6,511 bases of DNA from Methanosaeta sp. UBA80 (GTDB lineage Archaea > Halobacteriota > Methanosarcinia > Methanotrichales > Methanotrichaceae). The translations under genes and the position numbers were made by a program. Positions 1 through 5,830 of this stretch are shown here, in pieces. The notes under the pieces are model-generated. The model was not told where the DNA came from and did no database searches. It saw only the letters and a list, made by a program, of their open reading frames with translations. Position 1 is the stretch's first letter, and each line of letters starts with the position of its first letter. The stretch spans positions 4,527 through 11,037 of the forward strand of contig DAWB01000059.1 in the NCBI GenBank assembly GCA_002505805.1. Reading direction: 5' to 3'.

Positions 1-349
1 GTCAAGCGAGAAAGTCACACGCGGTCCTGATTCGAAAGACGAATGGGATTCCACAGTCGAATTTCATAGCGATGGTACTTTCACCGAATCTACATCTTAT
101 ATGACTTTCGCAGGGGAGTGGACCCAAGATGCAAATAATATCCGCCTTCAGGATAGCCTAGAATTCCGTGATGGATCTGGAAATTATGTTTCAGCATCAC
201 AAACTTCTGAATCCCGGGATGGAATAATTGATGGGAACACTATGAATGGTAGAGGATCAATCCATACTCAAATGACTGTGACAGGAGACGATTCCTATTC
301 CGCAGAAATTTCGGAAGCTTATACTTGGTCAGCTGATCGAATAGAATAG
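1..349 (+). CDS. 3' end of a beta-rich protein of unknown function (5' truncated by window edge)
   Basis: A reading frame is open from base 2 to the TAG at 347-349, giving about 115 residues without a stop. The first ATG in frame is at 101, but the frame is open and equally protein-like upstream of it (EFHSDGTFTES), so the true start is probably to the left of the window. The visible part is polar and acidic, with short alternating segments such as a FHSDGTFT turn followed by GEWTQDANNIRL. That pattern is common in small lipocalin-like or beta-barrel domains, where strands ending in 'DGTF' are followed by 'G-W' strands. I do not recognise a specific family and assign no function. No cysteine or membrane segment is visible. 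It lies 201 bases upstream of purC on the same strand, and nothing suggests a functional link. Base composition is visibly less GC-rich than purC. Coding status is likely; the domain resemblance is weak inference. Confidence 0.6.
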   Translation, partial: SSEKVTRGPDSKDEWDSTVEFHSDGTFTESTSYMTFAGEWTQDANNIRLQDSLEFRDGSGNYVSASQTSESRDGIIDGNTMNGRGSIHTQMTVTGDDSYSAEISEAYTWSADRIE

Positions 350-465
350 GTGGGATGGGTAGATTTGCTGAGTACTCTATGAGGGTAAAGGCGACTACTC
401 TTACAACCAGGAATAAGGCGATCCGGAAGACAAGCTCATGGCTTATGGAAACAGAGAAAAGAACC

Positions 466-499
466 GCCCAGATATTCGCAGGACTGGGCTTCTCTGGGC
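466..499 (+). repeat. Inverted repeat with two alternative 3' arms in the purC upstream gap
   Basis: GCCCAG at 466-471 can pair with CTGGGC at 484-489 (12-base loop) or with a second copy of CTGGGC at 494-499 (22-base loop). A T-rich stretch, TTGCTTTTCC, follows at 501-510. It may act as the 3' end of the upstream gene's transcript or as a structured part of the purC leader. The rest of the 350-550 gap holds no convincing gene. A 264-base plus-strand frame there runs into purC out of frame and has no ribosome binding site. Confidence 0.25.
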
Positions 500-550
500 C
501 TTGCTTTTCCACAGCAAAAGGATTATTATGCTCGGACGGAGTAACAACCG

Positions 551-1474
551 ATGATGCAGCGCAAGTTTTTGATGAAGGGCAAGGTCAAGGAAGCCTACGA
601 CCGCGGGGACAGGCTTGAGTTTCTCTTCACCGACAACATCTCCGTCTTCGACAAGGTCATACCGACCCAGATTCCCTTCAAGGGCGAGACCCTCAGCCGG
701 GAGGGAGTCTACTGGTTTGACCGGGCAGCCAGGATGGGAATCAAGACCCACTTCCTGGAGCATCTGCCCCCGGCGGGAATGCTCTGCCGCAAGGTGGAGA
801 TACTCCAGCCATCCCAAATCACTCCCCAGTCCAAGAACTACCTCATCCCCCTGGAGTGGATCTGTCGCTGGTATGTGGCTGGCTCACTATACGACCGGGT
901 CAAGGAGGGCAGGCTCTCCGCCCGCGATCTGGGCTATCCCTCCGGGCATAAGGTGAAGCTGGGCGAGCCATTGCCCGAGCCCTTCCTGGAGGTCTCAACT
1001 AAGCTCGAGAAGACGGACCGGCTGCTGAAGAAAGAGGAGGCCCTAGAGATCTCCGGCCTCTCGGCCCAGGAGTATGACCAGGCTCGGGAGATTGTTCTAA
1101 AGATCGATGAGGACATGGGCAGGAGCGTCTCCTCCCGGGGCCTGATTCACGCCGACGGAAAGAAGGAGCTGGCCTTTGATGAGTATCGCCAGATCATGGT
1201 CATAGATGTCTACGGAACGGCAGACGAGGATCGCTTCTGGGACAAGGCCAGATACGAGGCAGGAGAGCTGGTGGACCTCTCCAAGGAATACGTCCGCCAG
1301 CACTACCGCCAGATCGGCTACAAAGACCGGCTCTATGCCGCTCGTGAGGCAGGCCGGATGGAGCCGGAAATTCCCGCTCTGCCCCCAGAGGTGGTGGCAC
1401 AGAGCAGCCGCATCTACATCCGGCTATTTGAGATGATCACCGGAGAGGCCTTCCTGCCCTCTGGAAGGATATGA
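551..1474 (+). CDS. purC: Phosphoribosylaminoimidazole-succinocarboxamide synthase (SAICAR synthetase)
   Basis: The 307-residue product is a cytoplasmic enzyme of de novo purine synthesis. It joins CAIR and aspartate, with ATP hydrolysis, to make SAICAR. Family signatures appear in the right order: the glycine-rich nucleotide loop GKVKEAYDRGD (residues 10-20), DNISVFDKVIP (28-38), KNYLIPLEWICRWYVAGSLY (95-114), the substrate segment STKLEKTDR (149-157), GLIHADGKKELAFD (197-210) and VIDVYGTADEDRFWD (217-231). The length agrees with the longer archaeal/eukaryote-like PurC forms; many bacterial enzymes are nearer 240 residues. Two ATGs stand in tandem at 551 and 554. CGGAGT at 537-542 lies 9 bases before the first, which supports 551, though 554 cannot be excluded. 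No other purine gene is in the window, so it appears to stand alone, as purine genes often do in archaea. The gene looks intact and ends at TGA 1472-1474. Confidence 0.97.
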   Translation: MMQRKFLMKGKVKEAYDRGDRLEFLFTDNISVFDKVIPTQIPFKGETLSREGVYWFDRAARMGIKTHFLEHLPPAGMLCRKVEILQPSQITPQSKNYLIPLEWICRWYVAGSLYDRVKEGRLSARDLGYPSGHKVKLGEPLPEPFLEVSTKLEKTDRLLKKEEALEISGLSAQEYDQAREIVLKIDEDMGRSVSSRGLIHADGKKELAFDEYRQIMVIDVYGTADEDRFWDKARYEAGELVDLSKEYVRQHYRQIGYKDRLYAAREAGRMEPEIPALPPEVVAQSSRIYIRLFEMITGEAFLPSGRI

Positions 1475-1510
1475 TCTCAGGGAAACAGAAGTCACAAGGA
1501 CAATATCAAA

Positions 1511-1531
1511 ATCACAAATTTAATTTGTTAT
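1511..1531. promoter_or_regulatory. Near-palindromic AT-rich element upstream of the lipoprotein gene
   Basis: ACAAATT (1514-1520) and AATTTGT (1522-1528) form a perfect 7-base inverted repeat around a single T, and flanking bases extend it to 9 of 10 matching pairs. It lies 19 bases before the ATG at 1550. The central ATTTAATTT resembles an archaeal TATA box, and the symmetry resembles an operator for a dimeric winged-helix protein such as the one encoded at 2539-3012. Short AT-rich palindromes also arise by chance, so both roles are inferences. The ribosome binding site TGGAG (1535-1539) follows, 10 bases before the ATG. Confidence 0.35.
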
Positions 1532-1549
1532 CAATGGAGAATACCGAAT

Positions 1550-2503
1550 ATGAGAAGACTATTGTTAATCCTTATGTTGGCTGCACTGGCCATATCCGGT
1601 TGCACGGAGAAGGGGCCCAGCGCGCCGGATAGAAGCGTCGAAGAGCTGAAAAATTTATCCGCCCCATCGGCTGAGAACCTTTCCAGCTTTGCGGTAGAGA
1701 GCCTTGCATCCCAGGCCATTGAGCTTAATTCCGGCAGCAATGCCAGCGAGGAGAAAGCGACCACAATAACCGAGAGCATGGAGACCCACTCCTCGGTAAA
1801 CCTGTCAGGAATGATGGTTCATGTCAAAGGCTCAACCGAGAGCAAGATGGAGGTTGAGGGAGAGCCCGAAAACAGCAATGTGATTGGTGCGGAGGTCTAT
1901 CTCATTGGCAACTCCACCTATATCCAACAGGACGGCAACTGGACTCATCTGATAGATCCAAGGCCTGCTGAAGAGGTATGGAGCGGGGACAGGAATAATC
2001 AGGTGCTTTCACTGGCCGGGACCTTTAATCTCTCAGAGCTCGAGGATATGGGCAGCGAGTCGGTGGAGGGAGAAGAGGCTTATAAGTTCAGAATCGTCAC
2101 CGGAAGCGCCGATGAGACCAATCTGTTCAATGTGGCTTTTGCCGTAGCAGCCAAGGTAACTCAGTACCCATTAAACCTTCCCTCCATCAATCGAAGCGAA
2201 CTGAATGAGACGGCCAGGATGGAGAAGGCCATCTGGATCTCCAAGCAGAGCCTCCTTCCGGTGAAATATGAGAGCGAGATCAGCTTCACCATGACCCCGG
2301 AGATCATAGGAGCGATGAACCTTTCCACCGGCCAGATGGAGATGTTCAATCAATCCACGACTTTAGGTGAGATCTCGGTTTCCGTGAAGACCTCAGACCG
2401 GTTCTACGACTTCGACAAGCCGATGAGCATAACCGTTCCGGAAGAGGCCCTGAACTCTCCGGCCATCTCTCCGAACACCATGCAGCCCACCTCCAGCCAA
2501 TAG
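1550..2503 (+). CDS. Predicted surface lipoprotein, sequon-rich, LolA/LppX-like in general layout
   Basis: This 317-residue protein starts with MRRLLLILMLAALAIS, a short basic-hydrophobic signal, followed by the lipobox ISGC with Cys18 as the expected lipidated residue. It should therefore be exported and anchored on the outer face of the membrane. The mature part begins with a Ser/Glu/Asn linker (residues about 19-75). A beta-rich region follows, with segments on the pattern 'G-EVYLIGNSTYIQQDGNWTHL' and 'EGEEAYKFRIVTG'. Such strands occur in LolA/LppX-like and related archaeal lipoproteins whose ligand is usually unknown. The C-terminal tail is Pro/Ser/Thr-rich. I count 11 N-X-S/T sequons, which suggests heavy N-glycosylation. 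The ATG at 1550 has GGAG 10 bases upstream. The winged-helix gene follows 35 bases after the stop, so the two are probably co-transcribed. The lipoprotein call is firm; the fold comparison is weak, and no substrate is proposed. Confidence 0.8.
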   Translation: MRRLLLILMLAALAISGCTEKGPSAPDRSVEELKNLSAPSAENLSSFAVESLASQAIELNSGSNASEEKATTITESMETHSSVNLSGMMVHVKGSTESKMEVEGEPENSNVIGAEVYLIGNSTYIQQDGNWTHLIDPRPAEEVWSGDRNNQVLSLAGTFNLSELEDMGSESVEGEEAYKFRIVTGSADETNLFNVAFAVAAKVTQYPLNLPSINRSELNETARMEKAIWISKQSLLPVKYESEISFTMTPEIIGAMNLSTGQMEMFNQSTTLGEISVSVKTSDRFYDFDKPMSITVPEEALNSPAISPNTMQPTSSQ

Positions 2504-2538
2504 GACTGCAATACAGGCAAAAGAGTAGCAAAAAGAGC

Positions 2539-3012
2539 ATGCATCAAGAGGAATTGAGGCGGCTTTTCCTCCGGGAAAAGCCCGCTTTAGCTCTGATAGC
2601 AATAGAGGAGATGGAGAACGCTTATGCCGCCCAGGTGGCCAAGCGCATCGACTCCACCGTGCCCCATACCTGCAACATTCTGGCCCAGATGGAAGCGGAG
2701 GGATTGATCACATCCCGTCCGGTAGGTAGGGTAAATTACCTGAAGCTAACCGATAGGGGCAGCAGTCTGGTCCTGGCTTTACGCCAGATCATGGATCTCC
2801 TGGATAAGCCAGATGCCATGAGGCTGAGGCTGGAACGCTTGCATGAGATGGTCTCTCAAGAATGCGAGGCAGAGAGCGCAGGCCTTCGCCTGGGCCCTCT
2901 GCGCCGGGATCTGGCCAGGATCATAGAGCGGGGAGACGGGCCTCTCAAGGATGAGGCCAGGCGCCTGGATGGCGAGATTGTGATCCGCCTCTCGAATCAA
3001 AGGACGGCCTAG
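2539..3012 (+). CDS. Small winged helix-turn-helix transcriptional regulator (MarR/ArsR-like)
   Basis: The 157-residue cytoplasmic protein has a winged helix at its N-terminal half. Helices cover about residues 3-25. A helix-turn-helix follows at about 29-57 (YAAQVAKRIDSTVPHTCNIL, then QMEAEGLI), and a wing at about 58-72 (SRPVGRVNYLKLTDRG). This is the usual 'recognition helix - EGLI - basic wing - LT-G' pattern of MarR/ArsR-type regulators. Residues about 75-157 are charged and helical and could form a dimerisation coiled coil or effector region. No metal-binding cysteine cluster is visible. No clear ribosome binding site precedes the ATG at 2539; the frame is open further upstream but offers no better start. 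The gene lies 35 bases after the lipoprotein gene on the same strand, so it may control that unit. The target and effector are unknown. The DNA-binding role is well supported; the exact family is not resolved. Confidence 0.82.
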   Translation: MHQEELRRLFLREKPALALIAIEEMENAYAAQVAKRIDSTVPHTCNILAQMEAEGLITSRPVGRVNYLKLTDRGSSLVLALRQIMDLLDKPDAMRLRLERLHEMVSQECEAESAGLRLGPLRRDLARIIERGDGPLKDEARRLDGEIVIRLSNQRTA

Positions 3013-3015
3013 GCC

Positions 3016-3068
3016 TTCAGCCGCTGACCGGTGATGCTAGGGCAATGGCTGAAAATGAGCTTTCAGCC
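3016..3068. repeat. Three-arm inverted repeat at the convergent 3' ends of the regulator gene and hisS
   Basis: TTCAGCC at 3016-3022 and again at 3062-3068 flank GGCTGAA at 3047-3053. The middle arm can pair with either flank. The right-hand pairing is better: GGCTGAAA (3047-3054) with TTTCAGCC (3061-3068) is a perfect 8-base stem with a 6-base loop. The arms span the 24-base gap between the two stop codons and the last codons of hisS. The position suits a two-way transcript end or 3' stabiliser, but neither side is followed by a real T run. Confidence 0.4.
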
Positions 3069-4410
3069 TCTCCTCGATCTCCGCCAGGCTCAAGCTCTCC
3101 TGCTCTCCTCCCCCCATATCGCGAAGGATAATCTTCCCGCATTCAATTTCCTCCCTGCCCACAATTGCCACATAATCGGCACCGGATCCCGCTGCCGCCT
3201 TTATCTGGGCACTTAGGCTGCGGCCCATCACATCCATTATCACCGGAAAGCTTTTTCGCAGATTTCTGGCTATGCCTGCTGCCTCATTCTTGACATCCGG
3301 AGTGAATGCCAGATAGAGCGGAGCGCGGCAGATGCCGCCCATTTTTGCTATCTCCATGATCCGGTCAAAGCCCAGGCCGAAGCCAGTGGATGAGGTCTCC
3401 TTTCCTCCGAAGAGGCTGGCCAGCTCATAAGTTCCCCCTCCACAGATCTGCCTCTGAGCGCCAAGTCCCTGGGCATAGATCTCAAAGACAGTTCCGGAGT
3501 AGTATTCCAGGCCGCGCACGATCTCAAAGTCTATGGTAAAATCGACGCCATAGGCCTTGAGAAGATCGACCGTCTCCTCGAACTCAATCAGATTCAGCTC
3601 TGCCTCTACCGCCCGCCCCTCTCGCGCTGAGTGCCGGCCGGATGGGACTGCAGGCTGACATTTCTCAACTTGGGAGGATATTTCGCCGGAAGGCGACGAC
3701 CGAAAGCAATCCAGTGGCTCTTTACTTTTCAGATCCTCAGCTATCTGGGCGGCCAGTTGCAGAGCATTGCCTCCCTTGCCGTCGATCAGCTCCAATAGGC
3801 CGAGATGGCTGCAGTCGATATCCTCCAGAAGGGCAGTGAGGGCTTCTCTCTCCTTCTTGTCTATCATCCTCATAACCGATGAGCGATGCTCTGCGTCGAT
3901 CCTTCCCAAGATGCTGCGGATCAAACCCAGGTAGCCTATATGAATATCCCCGGAGATCCCCACGCTTTTCAGCATATCCTCGGCCAGAGCCACAGCCTCC
4001 GCCTCCGAGTCCGGCCTAGCCCCGCCGATGATCTCCGCACCCATCTGCCAGAACTCCCTATAGCGTCCTTTCTGTGGCCGCTCATAGCGGAAGCAGTTGC
4101 CGAAATACCACAGCCTCTGAGGCTTGGGGGAGTTTTGCAGCTCTGAGACATACATGCGCATAACCGGGGCGGTAAGCTCCGGGCGCAGGGCCAAGTCTCT
4201 TCCACCCTTGTCCTTGAGGCTGTAGATCTCCTCAATCACCGATGGCCCCGACTTTGATGTAAAAAGCTCCAGATGCTCGAAGGTGGGAGTGGCCACCTCC
4301 CGGTATCCCCAGCGCTCTAAAACATCCTGCATGGCCCCTTTGGCCTGGCCTCTTCTCTGCATCTCCTCTGGGAGAAAATCCCTGGTGCCTCTCGGTCTCT
4401 GGATGATCAT
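3037..4410 (-). CDS. hisS: Histidyl-tRNA synthetase
   Basis: The 457-residue class II aminoacyl-tRNA synthetase charges tRNA-His with histidine using ATP, in the cytoplasm. Visible signatures are RGTRDFLPEEM (residues 7-17), the TPTFE strand (41-45), LRPELTAPVMRMY (75-87), motif 2 with FRYERPQKGRYREFWQMGAE (107-126), the histidine-specific segment RGLEYYSGTVFE (299-310), QICGGGTYELASLFGG (321-336), and motif 3 GFGLGFDR (343-350). A C-terminal anticodon-binding domain follows, with GADYVAIVGREEIECGKIIL (410-429). An unusual Ser/Pro/Glu-rich stretch at about 229-270 interrupts the region between motif 2 and the histidine-specific segment. The frame can be extended to a GTG at 4476, but the added 22 residues do not look like the family. 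MIIQRPRGTRDF is a normal N-terminus, so 4410 is chosen. No ribosome binding site precedes it; a TATA-like element suggests a leaderless or nearly leaderless mRNA. It converges on the regulator gene at 2539-3012. Confidence 0.97.
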   Translation of the reverse strand: MIIQRPRGTRDFLPEEMQRRGQAKGAMQDVLERWGYREVATPTFEHLELFTSKSGPSVIEEIYSLKDKGGRDLALRPELTAPVMRMYVSELQNSPKPQRLWYFGNCFRYERPQKGRYREFWQMGAEIIGGARPDSEAEAVALAEDMLKSVGISGDIHIGYLGLIRSILGRIDAEHRSSVMRMIDKKEREALTALLEDIDCSHLGLLELIDGKGGNALQLAAQIAEDLKSKEPLDCFRSSPSGEISSQVEKCQPAVPSGRHSAREGRAVEAELNLIEFEETVDLLKAYGVDFTIDFEIVRGLEYYSGTVFEIYAQGLGAQRQICGGGTYELASLFGGKETSSTGFGLGFDRIMEIAKMGGICRAPLYLAFTPDVKNEAAGIARNLRKSFPVIMDVMGRSLSAQIKAAAGSGADYVAIVGREEIECGKIILRDMGGGEQESLSLAEIEERLKAHFQPLP

Positions 4411-4437
4411 AACGGCAGAAGCATTGAAACAAAATGC

Positions 4438-4446
4438 CCTTATAGT
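4438..4446 (-). promoter_or_regulatory. Candidate TATA box of hisS
   Basis: On the minus strand the sequence reads ACTATAAGG, centred about 32 bases upstream of the hisS ATG. Archaeal transcription normally starts about 25 bases after the TATA box, which would put the transcript start within a few bases of the ATG. This fits the absence of a ribosome binding site and supports the 4410 start over the GTG at 4476, which would lie upstream of this promoter. A second TATAG-like sequence at about 4516-4522 is further away and less well placed. Confidence 0.4.
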
Positions 4447-4552
4447 TTGTGATGGCCCAGAGCCAAGCAACAGCACTGGATAACGGCTTGTCTGGATGGC
4501 AGCATAGATTATGGTCTATAAGGCCGATCAGCTCATAAAATCAATAAAAGAC

Positions 4553-4599
4553 AAAAAAATAGGGGGAATGCGAGGCATAATTATTTCAGCTTCTCCCCC
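4553..4599 (-). terminator. Terminator-like stem and T run ending the secreted-protein unit
   Basis: Read on the minus strand, GGGGGA (4599-4594, in the last codons of the 4581-5270 gene) can pair with TCCCCC (4567-4562) across a 26-base loop containing the stop codon. TATTTTTTT follows at once (T7 at 4559-4553), with further T-rich sequence to about 4537. Archaeal transcription ends mainly at T-rich tracts, so the T run alone would suffice; the stem may help. It separates this unit from hisS. Confidence 0.5.
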
Positions 4600-5270
4600 A
4601 CCTCAGAGGGGCAGACGATTATCTGCACCGGTTTGATGATGATATTGGATATGGCCTCGGCACGACCACCCTCAGCGGTATTTAAAGCGGTTACGGAGAC
4701 ACCCTGGACATCTATCTTAAGATTATTTCCGAGCTTGCCCGCTTGAGCGGACATGGACTTGTAGGCAGAAATACCAGATATGTCCTCGGTGCCTATAGGG
4801 CTGGAATTTATGGCATTGTCCACGATCTTCTCCACGTCTTCTGTGGCAATTGCATCCCAGTCGATCTCCTCTTCCGACCAGCTCTCCACCATTTCTGCTC
4901 TGTCGCCGGTGACGCTTACTCCCAGGGAATTAACCAGACCCCTGGCATTGGGATCGCCGCTCTGCTGTTCATCCAAGACGACATCCCTTTTCGCCACGGA
5001 GTTGATGGCAGTCAGATCTGAGATCTGGCAGGATGGATCATCGGAGGACAGAGTAATGGACTGCTTGGTAGATGGTGTCCTAGGGACAATATCCGAGCCG
5101 CCGAGCTGCTCACTCAAGATCAGGTTGAGCGAGGTGATCTCCTTGAGCTTGCCCTGCAGATCAGGCAGGCTGGCATGCTCCGCACCACCGGTCACCCCAA
5201 TGAGAATGCTCATGCAAATAAAAGTAGCCCCCACCAGCATCCGGCCGGTGGGTTTCAGCTTGTTTTCCAT
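4581..5270 (-). CDS. Exported protein of unknown function, paralogue of the 6024-6511 product
   Basis: The 229-residue product has a basic start (MENKLKPTGR) and a hydrophobic stretch at about residues 11-28, probably a signal peptide cut near TGGAEHA, or a membrane anchor. The mature part is acidic, with only Cys81 and Cys220. Two blocks match the product at 6024-6511: SDLTAINSVAKRDVVLDEQQ onward to about residue 120, and a C-terminal block at about 179-228 containing NNLKIDVQGVSVTALN and SNIIIKPVQIIV. Between them lies a unique acidic helical insert at about 126-172. The C-terminal block has the alternating pattern of beta strands and resembles the repeat module of the product at 5306-5746. 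I recognise no known family and propose no enzymatic role. The start is fixed by a perfect AGGAGG just upstream. The gene lies 35 bases after the 5306-5746 gene and is probably transcribed with it. Confidence 0.85.
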   Translation of the reverse strand: MENKLKPTGRMLVGATFICMSILIGVTGGAEHASLPDLQGKLKEITSLNLILSEQLGGSDIVPRTPSTKQSITLSSDDPSCQISDLTAINSVAKRDVVLDEQQSGDPNARGLVNSLGVSVTGDRAEMVESWSEEEIDWDAIATEDVEKIVDNAINSSPIGTEDISGISAYKSMSAQAGKLGNNLKIDVQGVSVTALNTAEGGRAEAISNIIIKPVQIIVCPSEVGEKLK

Positions 5271-5274
5271 TTAG

Positions 5275-5280
5275 CCTCCT
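5275..5280 (-). promoter_or_regulatory. Strong ribosome binding site AGGAGG for the 4581-5270 gene
   Basis: The minus strand reads AGGAGG, four bases (CTAA) before the ATG at 5270. The match to the 16S 3' end is perfect, but the spacing is shorter than the usual 5-9 bases. It fixes the start codon and allows translation from inside a transcript that begins upstream of the 5306-5746 gene. Confidence 0.7.
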
Positions 5281-5305
5281 CGGGGCCGGTTTCCAGACCC
5301 AAAGT

Positions 5306-5746
5306 TCAGCACTGATTGGTCACGATCTCTACGTTGTTAGTGGCTTTGGTGACTGCAGGGGGTACTCCTGGGCCAAACCCGGATGCGATCGCAGTTCTAG
5401 CTCCCACTTTCAGGTTCTCTATATTGACTTTATTGCCGCAGTCATTGCATCCGCCGCCCACAGGTGCACAGCAGTCGGTGGCTCCGGAGTCCTGGTTCTT
5501 CTTTATCTTCAGGTTATTCTCCGCGTTAGCTCTGCCAACCGCCAGCGCAAAATCGTTGCCGACCTGCAACTCATCAAGATTGACATCCACCCTGGCCGGG
5601 ATGGTGAAAGCAGTATTTTCTGTCTCATAGATGCCCTGTCCCAGAACCTCGTCCCCACATATCGCCATAGCAGGGACCGCGAAGAAGGCCAGTGCCATAG
5701 CCAGTGCAAAGATTATCTTTCTAATAGTCTCACCCCATAAACTCAT
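5306..5746 (-). CDS. Secreted two-repeat protein with a cysteine-rich linker, family unknown
   Basis: The 146-residue product has a clear Sec signal peptide: basic start, hydrophobic core IIFALAMALAFFAV, and an AMA cleavage motif at residues 26-28. The mature protein of about 118 residues holds two copies of one module. Copy 1 (about 53-85) reads VNLDELQVG, then ALAVG, then NNLKIKKNQ. Copy 2 (about 107-145) reads VNIENLKVG, then AIASG, a longer Gly/Pro loop, then NNVEIVTNQ. Between them lies a linker with CC, GGGC and CNDCGN. Six cysteines (30, 92, 93, 100, 103, 146) could form disulfides or bind a metal. Alternating polar and hydrophobic residues suggest beta strands, as in beta-solenoid or fibre-forming proteins, but this is inference. 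The frame extends to a TTG at 5773, but that would place the start inside the TATA region; the ATG at 5746 after TAGGGATG gives a normal signal peptide. It is the first gene of a likely two-gene unit with 4581-5270. Confidence 0.85.
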   Translation of the reverse strand: MSLWGETIRKIIFALAMALAFFAVPAMAICGDEVLGQGIYETENTAFTIPARVDVNLDELQVGNDFALAVGRANAENNLKIKKNQDSGATDCCAPVGGGCNDCGNKVNIENLKVGARTAIASGFGPGVPPAVTKATNNVEIVTNQC

Positions 5747-5773
5747 GTTGATTGCATCCCTACTATGAATCAA

Positions 5774-5792
5774 TTATATATAAATTTTTTGG
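5774..5792 (-). promoter_or_regulatory. BRE and TATA box of the 5306-5746 gene
   Basis: The minus strand reads CCAAAAAA (5792-5785), then TTTATATATAA (5784-5774): a purine-rich BRE-like element joined to a near-consensus archaeal TATA box. Transcription should start about 25 bases downstream, near 5755, leaving a leader of roughly 10 bases before the ATG at 5746. This is the clearest promoter in the window and probably drives both downstream secreted-protein genes. Confidence 0.7.
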
Positions 5793-5802
5793 TGTTTATT
5801 TT

Positions 5803-5830
5803 AAGATATTGATAGATTAAAGAAGATATT
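5803..5830. repeat. Two AAGATATT direct repeats 20 bases apart upstream of the promoter
   Basis: AAGATATT occurs at 5803-5810 and 5823-5830, exactly 20 bases (about two helical turns) apart. A third partial copy, TAGATAT, is at 5851-5857. They lie just upstream of the TATA box at 5774-5784 as seen from the minus-strand gene, where an archaeal activator would bind. In AT-rich DNA this could be chance. Confidence 0.25.

Noticed and set aside
355..618. Plus-strand 87-codon frame overlapping the start of purC
   Set aside because: It runs into purC in another frame, has no properly spaced ribosome binding site and shows no domain-like sequence.
443..817. Minus-strand 124-codon frame antisense to purC
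   Set aside because: It lies opposite well-conserved purC codons and reads as a low-complexity shadow of GC-rich coding sequence.
4411..4476. 22-residue N-terminal extension of hisS from a GTG at 4476
   Set aside because: The extra residues do not resemble the family N-terminus, MIIQRPRGTRDF is a standard start, and the candidate TATA box lies inside the extension.
4780..5274. Plus-strand 164-codon frame opposite the 4581-5270 gene
   Set aside because: Its Ser/Leu-rich translation is the shadow expected opposite the acidic gene, and the minus-strand frame has a signal peptide, AGGAGG site and a paralogue.
5316..5630. Plus-strand 104-codon frame opposite the 5306-5746 gene
   Set aside because: The minus-strand frame has a signal peptide, internal repeat and promoter; this one is its shadow.
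5747..5773. Nine-residue extension of the 5306-5746 gene from a TTG at 5773
   Set aside because: The TTG directly abuts the TATA box and would lie upstream of the expected transcription start. The ATG at 5746 gives a normal signal peptide with a ribosome binding site.
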